Shown: positions 27,098-36,832, counted from the first letter of the stretch. The stretch: 64,000 nt of DNA from GCA-2706205 sp964215955 (GCA_964215955.1 CAXPDR010000041.1:220761-284760), one strand, 5' to 3'. Made by a program: numbers and translations. Notes: generated by a model from the sequence alone, not told the origin.

Positions 27098-28216
27098 TCA
27101 GTTATCGTCTTCGAATCTTGATTTAGATGGAGCAAATGCTCTTGTTTCAACTTCAATATCATCATCATCATTATCGTCACTACTATCGATACCTTCAACA
27201 TCTTCATCGAAATCAACATCACTTGCGATATTAAGTTCATTTAAAGCTTTATAGAAGTCTTTATCGTCTTGAAGATCACCTAAAATTGACTCAATGTATT
27301 TTGGCGGATACTTACCAATCAGTTCCTCAATATATTCTTGAAGTCTACCTTCTTTTAGAATTTCTCTTTTCTTTTTAATATCTTGCCAGTTAGCGATATA
27401 GTGCATACGACAGTATTGTTGAGTCGTTCTTAAATTTTCACACCCTTTCTCCGCACAATCATCAGATCGATGATCCACAAAGAAATCAAGAGACGCAATT
27501 GCATCAGATATATCTTCCCATGAAAAATTTTCAGCAAGACCAGCAATTTCATCCTGAACCTTAGATTCAGCCTCAGCTAAAACCTCTTTAGATGGAAGTT
27601 TCTCTTTCTTAGTCGACTTTGCTTTTTTAGGTGCTGCTTTTGTTTCCTCAACAGGCATTTCTATTTGTTCTGATTTTTTGACTTCCTCTTTTTTAGAAGG
27701 AGCTTTCTTAGGGCTTACTTTAGCCTTAGTTTCAGTTTTTTTAGGAGCCACCTTTTTTGCAACTTTCTTAGGAGCAGTCTTTTTCGCAACTTTTTTAGGT
27801 GCTGCCTTTTTTGCAACTTTCTTAGGAGCAGTCTTTTTCGCAACTTTTTTAGCTACCTTTTTAGCTACCTTTTTGGCTACTTTCTTCTTAGCGACTTTCT
27901 TTGCAGTCTTCTTAGCAACTTTTTTCGCTACTTTCTTTTTTGAAGCGACTTTTTTTGCAGTCTTCTTAGCAACTTTTTTAGCGACCTTCTTTTTCGAAAT
28001 CGCTTTTTTAGCTACCTTTTTAGCTGCTTTCTTTGCAACCTTCTTGGCTGCTTTTTTAGCGACCTTCTTTTTGGTAACCTTAGTTGTTTTCTTTTTAGTT
28101 ACTTTTTTTGGTGCTGCTTTTTTTGCAGTCTTTTTAGCTACTTTTTTAGTTGTTTTCTTCTTAACGGCTTTTTTGGCCACTTTTTTCTTAGCGACTTTCT
28201 TTCTAGCTTTCGCCAT
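27098..28216 (-). CDS. Lysine/alanine-rich histone H1-like protein with Cys/His C-domain
   Basis: A 372-residue protein. The first ~165 residues are near-perfect repeats of KKVAKK/KKTAKK/KKAAPKK units, like the tails of bacterial H1-like and AlgP proteins, and should bind DNA non-specifically. A Glu/Lys-rich linker leads to a folded C-terminal part with a zinc-ligand-like pattern C-x4-C-x9-C-x2-H (CAEKGC...YCRMH) and an acidic tail of Asp runs. It is probably a nucleoid protein, perhaps for chromosome compaction in the non-growing phase (inference). The ATG at 28216, with AGGAG 8 nt upstream, is preferred over starts at 28234 and 28258. Confidence 0.85.
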   Translation of the reverse strand: MAKARKKVAKKKVAKKAVKKKTTKKVAKKTAKKAAPKKVTKKKTTKVTKKKVAKKAAKKVAKKAAKKVAKKAISKKKVAKKVAKKTAKKVASKKKVAKKVAKKTAKKVAKKKVAKKVAKKVAKKVAKKTAPKKVAKKAAPKKVAKKTAPKKVAKKVAPKKTETKAKVSPKKAPSKKEEVKKSEQIEMPVEETKAAPKKAKSTKKEKLPSKEVLAEAESKVQDEIAGLAENFSWEDISDAIASLDFFVDHRSDDCAEKGCENLRTTQQYCRMHYIANWQDIKKKREILKEGRLQEYIEELIGKYPPKYIESILGDLQDDKDFYKALNELNIASDVDFDEDVEGIDSSDDNDDDDIEVETRAFAPSKSRFEDDN

Positions 28217-28286
28217 GGATGATGCTCCTATCATTTTTTTAAGCTTCTTTAGTACCACTTTTCTACTCTATCTGCCAACAGTGTTA

Positions 28287-29429
28287 TTAACTAATTGACT
28301 TAAACTCATTTCCTGCGATAACTAATCTTTGAATTTCAGAGGTTCCCTCATAAATTTCACAAATTTTCGCATCTCTAAAATATCTTTCTACTGGATATTC
28401 TTTTGTATAGCCATTACCACCTAAAACTTGAATTGCTTCAGTGGTGATTTGCATACAAGCCTCAGAAGCAAAAAGCTTAGCTTGCGCTGCTTCTTTTGTA
28501 TAATTCTCACCCTTATCTTTTAAATCTGATGCATGATAAACTAATAGTCTCGCCGCAGCAATTTTTGTACTCATATCTGCAATCTTAAATTGAATCGCTT
28601 GAAGGTTAGAAATTGGTCCACCGTGCTGAATTCTCTGAGTAGCATACATTCTTGCATATCTAAAAGCTGCTTCTGCGATACCAATAGATTTTGCTCCAAT
28701 ACCAATTCTCCCACCATCTAATGTAGATAGCGCAACTCTAAATCCCTTTTCAAACTCTCCTAAAACATTTTCTTTTGGAACCTTAACTTTATCAAAGTGA
28801 ATTTGAGCAGTAGAAGAACCTTTAATTCCAAGTTTATCTTCTAGCTTTTGAACATTAAAGCCTTCAGTCTCAGTCTCAACAATAAAGGCTGTAATACCTT
28901 TGTGATTATTAGATTTTGAAGTTTTAGCAAATACAATTGCAATACCTGCTTCTTTACCATTAGTTATGAAGTTTTTGGTCCCATTTAATTCAAAATGATC
29001 ACCTTTATCATCAGCAAAAGTTGCTAAAGTTCCAGGATCAGAACCAGCATTAGGCTCAGATAGACAGAAACAACCAACCATTTCACCACTTGCCATTCTT
29101 GGTAAATATTTCTTTTTTTGCTCTTCAGTTCCAAATTTCATAATTGGCCAAATGGCTAATGAATTATGAGCAGATAGAAAAACTCCAGAAGATGAACAAC
29201 CTCTTGAAATCTCTTCAATAATAATGGCATAAGACATATAATCCATTCCTGATCCACCATATTCTTCAGGTACATAAATTCCCATTAAACCATTTTCAGC
29301 AAATTTATCCTTAAGGGCCTGCGGAATTACGCCATCATGATCGATTTGAGCTGCCAGTGGCGCAACTTCAGAATCAGAAAATTTACTCATCATATCCATA
29401 ATTTCTTTGTAAGACTCATTAATTAACAT
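28287..29429 (-). CDS. Acyl-CoA dehydrogenase (short-chain type)
   Basis: A 380-residue acyl-CoA dehydrogenase. Motifs CLSEPNAGSDPGTL, NGTKNFITNG and QVLGGNGYTKEYPVERYFRDAKI are present, with catalytic Glu at about E361 in IYEGTSE. The sequence is close to butyryl-CoA dehydrogenases. It is third in the operon hbd-crt-this, 20 nt after the crotonase, so it completes a C4 oxidation set (butyryl-CoA, crotonyl-CoA, 3-hydroxybutyryl-CoA). No electron-transfer flavoprotein genes are nearby. Confidence 0.93.
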   Translation of the reverse strand: MLINESYKEIMDMMSKFSDSEVAPLAAQIDHDGVIPQALKDKFAENGLMGIYVPEEYGGSGMDYMSYAIIIEEISRGCSSSGVFLSAHNSLAIWPIMKFGTEEQKKKYLPRMASGEMVGCFCLSEPNAGSDPGTLATFADDKGDHFELNGTKNFITNGKEAGIAIVFAKTSKSNNHKGITAFIVETETEGFNVQKLEDKLGIKGSSTAQIHFDKVKVPKENVLGEFEKGFRVALSTLDGGRIGIGAKSIGIAEAAFRYARMYATQRIQHGGPISNLQAIQFKIADMSTKIAAARLLVYHASDLKDKGENYTKEAAQAKLFASEACMQITTEAIQVLGGNGYTKEYPVERYFRDAKICEIYEGTSEIQRLVIAGNEFKSIS

Positions 29430-29449
29430 TGTTACCTACCTTATATTTT

Positions 29450-30241
29450 TTAGTTCCCTTTAAATTCTGCTTTTCTTTTTTCTAAGAATGCAAGAGTCCC
29501 CTCTTTCATATCATACGAATTAAATAGCGCTGAAAAAATTTCTCTTTCCATTTTTAATCCATCTACATTTCCAAAATCAACTCCATTATTTATAGCTTTT
29601 TTTGCTTTAGAAACAGCAAATGGAGAATTTTTTTGCATTCGCTTTATAGTATTTGTAGCTTCCTCTATCAAGCTCTCTTTATCGTTAAAAGCTCTGACAA
29701 CAAGCCCTATATCTTTAGCCCTAGTGACATCAATTTTATCACCTGTAAAAACAATTTCTTTGGCATAATTTCTTCCAATAACTTTAGCTAGCCTTTGAGT
29801 ACCTCCAAAGCCTGGAATTAAACCTAGACTTACTTCTGGTAAACCAAATACAGCATTATTAGAAGCATAGATAAAATCGCAAGCGAGAGCCATTTCAAGT
29901 CCGCCTCCTAGAGCAAAGCCATTTACCGCTGCAATAATTGGACATTTTAGATTTTCGATTTGAAAGCTTACTTTTTGTCCAAGTTTACAAAACTCTGATG
30001 CTTGATCAACAGTCATGCCTTGCATTGCCTTAATGTCTGCTCCTGCTATAAAAGCTTTTTCTCCAGCACCTGTAAACACGACACCACTTAGATGCTCTTC
30101 ACTAATTTTTGCCAAACAAACACTCATCTCCTTAAGAACTTCCTCACTAAGAGCATTAAGTTTATCCGGCCTATTAAGAGTCAAAAAGCCTATGTTTTCT
30201 TTGACTTCAAAAAGTATATTTTCAAAATTTTCACTTATCAT
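29450..30241 (-). CDS. Enoyl-CoA hydratase (crotonase)
   Basis: A 263-residue single-domain crotonase that hydrates trans-2-enoyl-CoA to 3-hydroxyacyl-CoA. It has AFIAGADIKAM, the oxyanion segment NGFALGGGLEMALACD and the second-Glu region LPEVSLGLIPGFGGTQRL; both catalytic glutamates are present. It overlaps the upstream hydroxyacyl-CoA dehydrogenase by 11 nt and precedes the acyl-CoA dehydrogenase, an arrangement like the crt-bcd-hbd sets for C4 acyl-CoA. Confidence 0.94.
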   Translation of the reverse strand: MISENFENILFEVKENIGFLTLNRPDKLNALSEEVLKEMSVCLAKISEEHLSGVVFTGAGEKAFIAGADIKAMQGMTVDQASEFCKLGQKVSFQIENLKCPIIAAVNGFALGGGLEMALACDFIYASNNAVFGLPEVSLGLIPGFGGTQRLAKVIGRNYAKEIVFTGDKIDVTRAKDIGLVVRAFNDKESLIEEATNTIKRMQKNSPFAVSKAKKAINNGVDFGNVDGLKMEREIFSALFNSYDMKEGTLAFLEKRKAEFKGN

Positions 30242-31085
30242 AAGTGTAGAATCCTTTTCCAGATTTCTTACCTAATCTCCCAGCAGCAACATATTGCTTT
30301 AAAAGAGGACAAGGTCTGTACTTTGTATCTCCAAGGCCTTCAAAAAGAACCTCCATAATTGCCAGACATGTATCAAGACCTATAAAGTCCGCAAGAGTTA
30401 AAGGACCCATAGGTTGATTAGTACCCAACTTCATGGCTGTATCTATATCTTCAATTGAAGCAATCCCTTCGTGAAGAGTGTATACGGCCTCATTAATCAT
30501 AGGCATAAGTATTCTATTTACAGCAAAGCCCGGCATATCATTAGCCTTCACAAAGACTTTTCCCATCTTTTCAGAACATGCGGCAACGGTGCTAAAGGTT
30601 TCATCTGAAGTTTCCAACCCTCTAATTCCTTCCACTAACTTCATTACAGGCACAGGATTCATAAAATGCATTCCACAAACTTTTTCTGGTCTATTGGTCT
30701 GAGCTCCTATTTCCGTAATTGAAATAGATGAAGTATTTGAAGCTAAAATTGCTTCAGCTTTAGCTATTTTATCTAAAGACTTAAAAATTTCGAACTTTAT
30801 TGGTTTATTTTCCGTGGCTGCTTCAATAATTAGGTCACAATCACTCAATTTTTCTAGTTCTAATACAGGACTTAATAGATTAAGAGTATTTTCAACAAGA
30901 CTTTGATCCCATTTTCCCTTTTCAACCCCTCTATTAAGTTGTTTTTTTATAAAGTTATGGCCAAATTCTAATGATTCCTTACTCACATCGAATAACTGAA
31001 CCTGATACCCAGTCATAGCCGCTACTTGAGCAATTCCACGTCCCATTTGCCCTGCACCAACGATACCTATTTTGTTGATTTCCAT
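30231..31085 (-). CDS. hbd: 3-hydroxybutyryl-CoA dehydrogenase
   Basis: A 284-residue stand-alone 3-hydroxyacyl-CoA dehydrogenase with the NAD motif GIVGAGQMGRGIAQ, SNTSSISITE, the catalytic-His segment GMHFMNPVPVM and GFAVNRILMP. Its length and lack of a crotonase half put it with Hbd/PaaH. The ATG at 31085 is chosen because the Rossmann motif starts 6 residues later and AAGGAA lies upstream. First gene of the hbd-crt-dehydrogenase operon. Confidence 0.94.
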   Translation of the reverse strand: MEINKIGIVGAGQMGRGIAQVAAMTGYQVQLFDVSKESLEFGHNFIKKQLNRGVEKGKWDQSLVENTLNLLSPVLELEKLSDCDLIIEAATENKPIKFEIFKSLDKIAKAEAILASNTSSISITEIGAQTNRPEKVCGMHFMNPVPVMKLVEGIRGLETSDETFSTVAACSEKMGKVFVKANDMPGFAVNRILMPMINEAVYTLHEGIASIEDIDTAMKLGTNQPMGPLTLADFIGLDTCLAIMEVLFEGLGDTKYRPCPLLKQYVAAGRLGKKSGKGFYTYDK

Positions 31086-31277
31086 AGAGATATTTCCTTT
31101 GTAAAATTCACTGAATAATATCCTAATTATTGAAGAAATGGTCAATCGCTAAGCATTATTCTCAGGTTTTCTCTTAAATTTTCTACAAATTACTTGCCAT
31201 AATTGACGGAATGTTCTAAAAAGCTTCCTACGCATTTAGTAATTTTATAAGTAAAAGATAATTTTAGGAGAAATACT

Positions 31278-31538
31278 GTGGCAAATCATAAGTCAGCTAA
31301 AAAAAGAATCAGACAAAACGAAAAAAGAAGACAGTCTAATAAGTGGAAAACTTCAAGAGTTAGAACTGAAATCAAAAAATTACGTGAGTTAATTGCTGCT
31401 GGTTCTAAAGAAGACGCTCTTAAGCAATACCCAGTTGTTCAAAAGCTTTTAGCTAAACTTTCAAAGTCTAGTGCAATGAATAAAGCAACAGCTGCAAGAA
31501 AAACTTCAAGATTAGCATCTCAAGTTTCTAATTTATAG
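31278..31538 (+). CDS. rpsT: 30S ribosomal protein S20
   Basis: An 86-residue basic protein that binds 16S rRNA, with the typical opening MANHKSAKKRIRQNEKRR and the conserved C-terminal helix MNKATAARKTSRLA. It starts with GTG after AGGAGAAATACT. A single-gene unit followed by a strong terminator. Weak start codons are common in rpsT and may aid autogenous control. Confidence 0.98.
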   Translation: MANHKSAKKRIRQNEKRRQSNKWKTSRVRTEIKKLRELIAAGSKEDALKQYPVVQKLLAKLSKSSAMNKATAARKTSRLASQVSNL

Positions 31539-31565
31539 TATTTTCAAACACTTAAAGTAAATATG

Positions 31566-31590
31566 GCCTCTCCTAATGGAGAGGCTTTTT
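31566..31590 (+). terminator. Rho-independent terminator of rpsT
   Basis: Perfect 8-bp stem GCCTCTCC (31566-31573) / GGAGAGGC (31578-31585) with a TAAT loop and a following T-run. Confidence 0.92.
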
Positions 31591-31670
31591 CGTTTTCTAG
31601 CTAAATTAATTAATTCAAACTCCTTCTTAATCCGATAAAGTAAAGGATATTTCTTTATTTTGGAGTTAAG

Positions 31671-34600
31671 ATGAGATTCTTTTCATTTATATTAATACTT
31701 TTAATTACTGCAAGTTGCAGCTTTCAAACTAACCGACACCCAGCAAGTTTTAACAAAATATCAAATAAGCACAAAGTAGATCTAAATATTTCATTTGAGG
31801 ACTTTAAGTTTGCTTTTGAAGAAGTAACCAAAAAATCTAAAATAGTTAAAAGTATCAACCATTTCTATATGGACCCAGTGACAAGGATCTTAAATATTAA
31901 TTTAACCCTAAACTACCCTTTAGGGAAAATTCTAGACTTCTCAGAACTACCAGCTGATGCCAAACCCAGTGACCTACATGAAGTCGAGTTAGGTATTCGT
32001 TTTGATAAAGCACAAAATATGTACAAATCTAGATATATTGGTATTCAGTTAACAAAACTTTTAATTGATGGTGATGACTACTCCAATCAATTTGATCTGG
32101 CCCTTTCAACAATTAAAACAGTTTTAGCAAATACCGAACTCGTAAATTATTTACTCATTGAAAACAAAGATCAATTTTCAAGTAAAGATTATCTAAATCT
32201 GGTTTCTGAAGCTTTTGAAAGTAATGCAATTATCGTTTTTCCTGAAACTAAAAAAATAAAAATCAAACTAGACCTTTCTATGTTTTCAGACTTTGTTTAT
32301 TTTGCAGAAAGGTATGAAGATATCAACGTCTGGAAATTGGAACCTACAACTTATAAAGAAGATAATGTATCCACCTACAATGAAAATGATATTTCAAATG
32401 ATGACGTAGCTTTTAATATAACACTAGGAATTGGAAAACCAAGTGACACTTATATCCTTAATCATCAAAATGAAATTAAGACTGATAAAAGAACCCTTGA
32501 AGAGTTAAGAAATGATTTTTATCACACATACAGTGATGAAAAACAAATTAATGCTATCGCACATCAGTTTTTGAGTACCATTCTTTCCTCAGAAAAAGAT
32601 GCATTCTATAAATTTATTAATGGAACATATGCTTTTGATAGAAATAGTAAATTTGGAAGAGCTCTTTTTCCAATGAAAAAAAAGTTTAATTCTGCTCTAG
32701 ATGACATTTTACGAAAAGTTGAAAATAAAGCTTCAGAAAAGCTCAATATGAAAAATGAGCACTTTGTTGCTGCCCCCGAATACGAGTATCAAGCATTTCT
32801 TTTCTATATGAAAAATATTGTGAGAAATGAGGTTAATTTATTGAGAAGAACTTTCCATTCAGACTTGGCCATTCTTAAGCAGGGAGACCCAACAAAAACA
32901 AAAAAGCCTCTTCTAGTTAAAAAGATATCTCAAAACATTATCAATGGGACATTACTTTCATTAATGGACTTAGAGATAGATGGAATTGACTTGATTAAAG
33001 ATCCAAGTGTTTGGCTTAGGCCAGAAAATAATGAGCTGATTCTAAAAGGAAAAGTAAATCTTCCTCTTCCATACCTCTTAAGTAAAATCAACGCCAATAT
33101 GGCCTTACAACAAGAAGAATATAAGTCTTATATTAATGACACAAATGATGGGATTCCATTTGAAATTTCAACTTTGCTTACTATGGAAGATAATGGAAAA
33201 TTACTTTTAGATCTAAAGTCATTTTCTTATACTTCCAATCAAAAAAGAACAATATTAACCAGAAGTAGTAAAAACCATCAATTTATATTCGACTTTTTCA
33301 AACTTTTTCTATCTAAAACACTTGCTGCGGTAGAAATTGATCTTTCGGATGAGGAAACAACCGAAGAAAGAAAACAAAGAGAACTTAAGGAAGTTATTGA
33401 TTACCTAGGAAAGGTTAAAAAGGCTTTTAATAAAAAGCTCAATATCGATGATTTGATAAGCTCTGACATTTTGATCAATCCATTCAACACGGCTTCAAGC
33501 GATTACGTTGAAAGAAAAAGAAAAATTCTTTTAAAGGAAATTGTTAAATTTAGGCCAGACAAAAAACTAGAACTCAAAGTTGATCCAGCAGTCGTCGTAG
33601 AAAAAATAGGTAATGTAAACCATAATTTACAATTATGGGATGTAAGAGCTTTATTTTCATCTGCTTTAAATAATACTTTCTTAGAATTAAGTATTGGAGA
33701 TGGTAAAAGAAATAATGATTTTATTTTAGACCAATATGCCCGTCGAGGACAGATGGATAATGCAAATCATACAGGAATCTCTTATGAGTTAGGTAAAGAT
33801 AGGCATTCCACAGATATTATTTTTTCTCTAGATTTCAATTCCTTAGAAGAATACGTTAATAAGTTTTTAGCAGAATACTTAAAAACAGAAAATAAAACAG
33901 TAAAAGAAAAGGCACTCGAAAAAAAGGGTGAAACATTTTATGAATTAAATGGACTCACTTTTGATATACGAAAAGACAGTCAGCTCAGCTTAACGGCGAC
34001 AGTAAAAAGAGGAAAATTTGGAAGATCATGGACTCATATTTCTTCTTGGTGGAGTGGAAAGTATATTGAAGATCAGCATATGTTTAAGTTTTTGATTTCT
34101 TTAAAGAGTGCAGAATTTAATAAACAAAGTACTCATTTGAGTAATCTCACCTATTATCCCCAAGCTATTAGTGTTAATCCTCTAGATGCAAAGGTCTTAC
34201 CAGGCTATGGAGCTGGAGTTCTTGGGCGTGCAGTTGCAAAACTAGCAAATGTGGCCGCTTATTTTGCCCTAAAGGCAGATGGTATAAAGGCCCTACTTCT
34301 AAAGTTTACAGATAAGTTTTTAAACAAGATGTACAACGAAAACAATGGCAAGATTTTAGGTCATGAAATTGAAAAAGTAGTTAGACTTCATACTACAAGT
34401 AAAGAACTCCTTATTTTTTTAAATCCTAAACTTGCGGGTAGTGGTTTTAATGTTCACCTCGCAGGAGACGAAGACCCAGTTAAAACTTCCATCAAATTAG
34501 ATCCAAAGAATGAAATAGCTCATTTTGCCCTTACCTCTGGTGTAAATATGATTAAGGTCCACAAGAAAGAGCTTTATGATATCTACCTGCAAATGGAAAG

Positions 34601-35195
34601 TTTCTTAACAGATTTCAGAAAAGCTGCTTCAAAAGAGGAATTGAAAAAGATCTTAGAAGGACAGAATTTCGCTCACAAGTTAACACTTGATGATACTGAC
34701 GGAAAAACGGGTTTCTATCGTAGGTTTATAAAAACGATGGCAAATTACAATCAGGTACTGTTTTTAACCGAACTAGATAATACTTTTCAAATTGTTGTGG
34801 ACCGAAGAGTTCACACGGCTAATCCTAATAATTTACTTATTCTGGATCAAAGTGAAATAAACCTTGTGAATAGAAATGAAAGTAAAAGAATTTCTGCTGC
34901 TGGCTCAGAACTTCTCTACTTTGCAGCCCTTGCAAAGTACTTAAATAAAACTTATTACGAAGTTCTTCAGAAAATGAAAAAGTATGGATTAAACCACAGA
35001 AATCATGATTCAAAAGTTATAATCTCAGCTTATGAGGTATTAGATACAAGTATTATTAATAATCTTATTGACCACTACAAAAAGTATAATCACCCTAAAA
35101 ATAAGATCATTCTTAAAAACAAACCAAGCTTTTGGACGTATCAAGTTTATCCTGATGCCTATTTCGCTGAGAAAATGTATGAAATCTTAAAGTAA
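31671..35195 (+). CDS. Very large putative lipoprotein, unknown function
   Basis: A 1174-residue lipoprotein (lipobox ITASC, C16) with no internal membrane segment and no domain I recognise. The mature part alternates strand-rich segments such as LNINLTLNYPLG and LRLDLSMFSD-like stretches with charged helices, which suggests repeated beta-rich lipid-binding or barrel-like modules. A hydrophobic stretch near residues 845-885 (AKLANVAAYFALKADG) is too polar for a transmembrane helix. GGAG stands before the ATG. Single-gene unit, convergent with the small secreted protein at 35199. Probably an outer-membrane or periplasmic scaffold (inference). Confidence 0.8.
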   Translation: MRFFSFILILLITASCSFQTNRHPASFNKISNKHKVDLNISFEDFKFAFEEVTKKSKIVKSINHFYMDPVTRILNINLTLNYPLGKILDFSELPADAKPSDLHEVELGIRFDKAQNMYKSRYIGIQLTKLLIDGDDYSNQFDLALSTIKTVLANTELVNYLLIENKDQFSSKDYLNLVSEAFESNAIIVFPETKKIKIKLDLSMFSDFVYFAERYEDINVWKLEPTTYKEDNVSTYNENDISNDDVAFNITLGIGKPSDTYILNHQNEIKTDKRTLEELRNDFYHTYSDEKQINAIAHQFLSTILSSEKDAFYKFINGTYAFDRNSKFGRALFPMKKKFNSALDDILRKVENKASEKLNMKNEHFVAAPEYEYQAFLFYMKNIVRNEVNLLRRTFHSDLAILKQGDPTKTKKPLLVKKISQNIINGTLLSLMDLEIDGIDLIKDPSVWLRPENNELILKGKVNLPLPYLLSKINANMALQQEEYKSYINDTNDGIPFEISTLLTMEDNGKLLLDLKSFSYTSNQKRTILTRSSKNHQFIFDFFKLFLSKTLAAVEIDLSDEETTEERKQRELKEVIDYLGKVKKAFNKKLNIDDLISSDILINPFNTASSDYVERKRKILLKEIVKFRPDKKLELKVDPAVVVEKIGNVNHNLQLWDVRALFSSALNNTFLELSIGDGKRNNDFILDQYARRGQMDNANHTGISYELGKDRHSTDIIFSLDFNSLEEYVNKFLAEYLKTENKTVKEKALEKKGETFYELNGLTFDIRKDSQLSLTATVKRGKFGRSWTHISSWWSGKYIEDQHMFKFLISLKSAEFNKQSTHLSNLTYYPQAISVNPLDAKVLPGYGAGVLGRAVAKLANVAAYFALKADGIKALLLKFTDKFLNKMYNENNGKILGHEIEKVVRLHTTSKELLIFLNPKLAGSGFNVHLAGDEDPVKTSIKLDPKNEIAHFALTSGVNMIKVHKKELYDIYLQMESFLTDFRKAASKEELKKILEGQNFAHKLTLDDTDGKTGFYRRFIKTMANYNQVLFLTELDNTFQIVVDRRVHTANPNNLLILDQSEINLVNRNESKRISAAGSELLYFAALAKYLNKTYYEVLQKMKKYGLNHRNHDSKVIISAYEVLDTSIINNLIDHYKKYNHPKNKIILKNKPSFWTYQVYPDAYFAEKMYEILK

Positions 35196-35198
35196 ATT

Positions 35199-35510
35199 CT
35201 ATTTACAAGAAAAAGATAATTCATCAAATGTGAATTCATTTCTATCAGCAAGAATCTCTACATAGATTGTGAATTCGCACTTCTGTTCATCGACTTGAGA
35301 AACATACATACATTTTGCTTCAACATCATCAGAAGCTAAGCATGAATAAGATTCTAAGGTATTTAAATCGGTGTAAAGGGCTGCCATATTAAGAATGGTT
35401 GATTCAGCTAAAACAAAATTCTCATTTGGCGTAGCAGAACTAGTTCTTGTTGTTTCAGCAAAAGCGATTGAACTAAGAAATAATACAAACATAATTAAAG
35501 TACTTTTCAT
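35199..35510 (-). CDS. Small secreted cysteine-containing protein
   Basis: A 103-residue protein with a Sec signal peptide (cleavage after AFA). The ~85-residue mature part has four Cys (SCLAS, AKCMY, QKCEF, FSC) that could form two disulfides. No family recognised. Last gene of the operon with the transglutaminase-like and clostripain-like proteins, 15 nt after the latter. The ATG at 35510 with GGAGAAAATA before it is preferred to 35522. It could be an inhibitor or partner of the protease encoded upstream (inference). Confidence 0.75.
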   Translation of the reverse strand: MKSTLIMFVLFLSSIAFAETTRTSSATPNENFVLAESTILNMAALYTDLNTLESYSCLASDDVEAKCMYVSQVDEQKCEFTIYVEILADRNEFTFDELSFSCK

Positions 35511-35525
35511 TATTTTCTCCAAAAA

Positions 35526-36830
35526 TTAAAATAAGTCTAAACTATAGAGTTCATCAAGAAATAACTGCCAGTTAGGCACTAAAGAATAAAGTCGACTATC
35601 TTTAAACTCTTCTTTTCTTGATTGGTATTTGTCAGCATCACTTGGAAGCCACATTCCAAATGCTTTAAATGCTCCTAGGTGTATTCTTTGATCTTCAAGG
35701 TAATTTTCTCCATAAAAATAGGAGATTGAAAATCTATGGACCACCTCCCTTGTTTTTCTAATTTGATTAATTAAATTTAAATTACCACTTTTTACATACA
35801 ACTGATCTAATGCTGATAATAAAGATGAAATATCTCGACTTTCACCTAAAAAAAATGGTCTTTCATTTAAAAAGTCTAAAAGGTCTAATTTATAAAATGG
35901 ATCTTTTGCCAATTCATTTAATAGCTCAGCTCCAAGTTTATCTAATTCTGGTAAGAATCTTGTATCAATCTCAGCAAGATTAACTGCACTCATAGTTCTT
36001 GTATCACCATCATTAAAATTTTGAGTACTATTTTCTGATATTTCCGGAATTTTTAGTGCAAGTGCATATGCTTCTTCGGAAACAATACTAGCATCCACAG
36101 CTAAACCACTTTGCATGTAATTCAAAAGGTCATCATACGGAAGTCCTCTAAAGTTTTGAATTTGAGTCGATCCAATTAAATATTGAACACTTTGATTTAA
36201 ATCTACCGCCACTTCAAGAGTTTGCATAAGACAAGCATCCATTGAAAGAATATCTACCTTCTTATTAAATATGGTGTTGTAAGTCTGGAGAGCATCTGTA
36301 ATATCGGAACTCAAAAGCTTAGATTTTGGGTTATCATCAATGGCCACTCCCCCAAACTGGGCAAGTTGATTTCCACCATAGCCTTCTCCATGCCCCCAGA
36401 TAACCAACATCGTTTTCTCAGTTGGATATTTCTCTTCAGCCTCAATAATAAAGTTTAAAAGCCTTTCTTGTTGAGTTTGTTCTGTTTCCTGAAGTTCCTT
36501 AACAACCTCAGAGTTTAATCGGTCTAATCCCCAATTGGAAAAATCATATTGATCAAGGTTTCCAAGTTTTGGCTGGGGATTAATTTTTAATCGCTTGATT
36601 CCATCATTACCCGGTAGATCTAATTCGACTAGTACCGGTATAGTATTATTAGAAGCTGATTCAAGTTCTGCAAGGTCCCAAAAAGCATAATTTGCGAGGT
36701 CATTATCGGCTTGCATATAAATCAAAACCTTCCAGTTATTGACCAGCCTCTGAGAACCTAAAATGCTCCCTTGTACCGAGGTACTCAGGAGCATTAAAAG
36801 ACTAAATATTTTTATATAAATAAAATTCAA
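35526..36830 (-). CDS. Secreted clostripain-like cysteine peptidase (C11)
   Basis: A 434-residue protein with a Sec signal peptide (cleavage near VQG) and a C11 peptidase domain. It starts with WKVLIYMQADNDL, and the catalytic His (H147, VIWGHGEGYGG) and Cys (C200, LSMDACLMQ) are both present. Clostripains cleave after Arg or Lys and activate themselves. It starts 2 nt after the transglutaminase-like gene stop, so the two are co-expressed. The protease could process its operon partner or degrade prey or matrix proteins (inference). Confidence 0.9.
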   Translation of the reverse strand: MNFIYIKIFSLLMLLSTSVQGSILGSQRLVNNWKVLIYMQADNDLANYAFWDLAELESASNNTIPVLVELDLPGNDGIKRLKINPQPKLGNLDQYDFSNWGLDRLNSEVVKELQETEQTQQERLLNFIIEAEEKYPTEKTMLVIWGHGEGYGGNQLAQFGGVAIDDNPKSKLLSSDITDALQTYNTIFNKKVDILSMDACLMQTLEVAVDLNQSVQYLIGSTQIQNFRGLPYDDLLNYMQSGLAVDASIVSEEAYALALKIPEISENSTQNFNDGDTRTMSAVNLAEIDTRFLPELDKLGAELLNELAKDPFYKLDLLDFLNERPFFLGESRDISSLLSALDQLYVKSGNLNLINQIRKTREVVHRFSISYFYGENYLEDQRIHLGAFKAFGMWLPSDADKYQSRKEEFKDSRLYSLVPNWQLFLDELYSLDLF

Positions 36831-36832
36831 AT

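Noticed and set aside
27678..28298. Open 206-codon frame on the plus strand opposite the lysine-rich gene
   Set aside because: It is the mirror of the AAG/AAA repeats, giving an artificial Phe/Ala/Leu repeat with no ribosome site.
31178..31198. TGGCAAG-TAAT-TTGTA on the minus strand before hbd, like a sigma-54 site
   Set aside because: The invariant GC of the -12 box is GT here, so it falls short of the motif seen at 2906.
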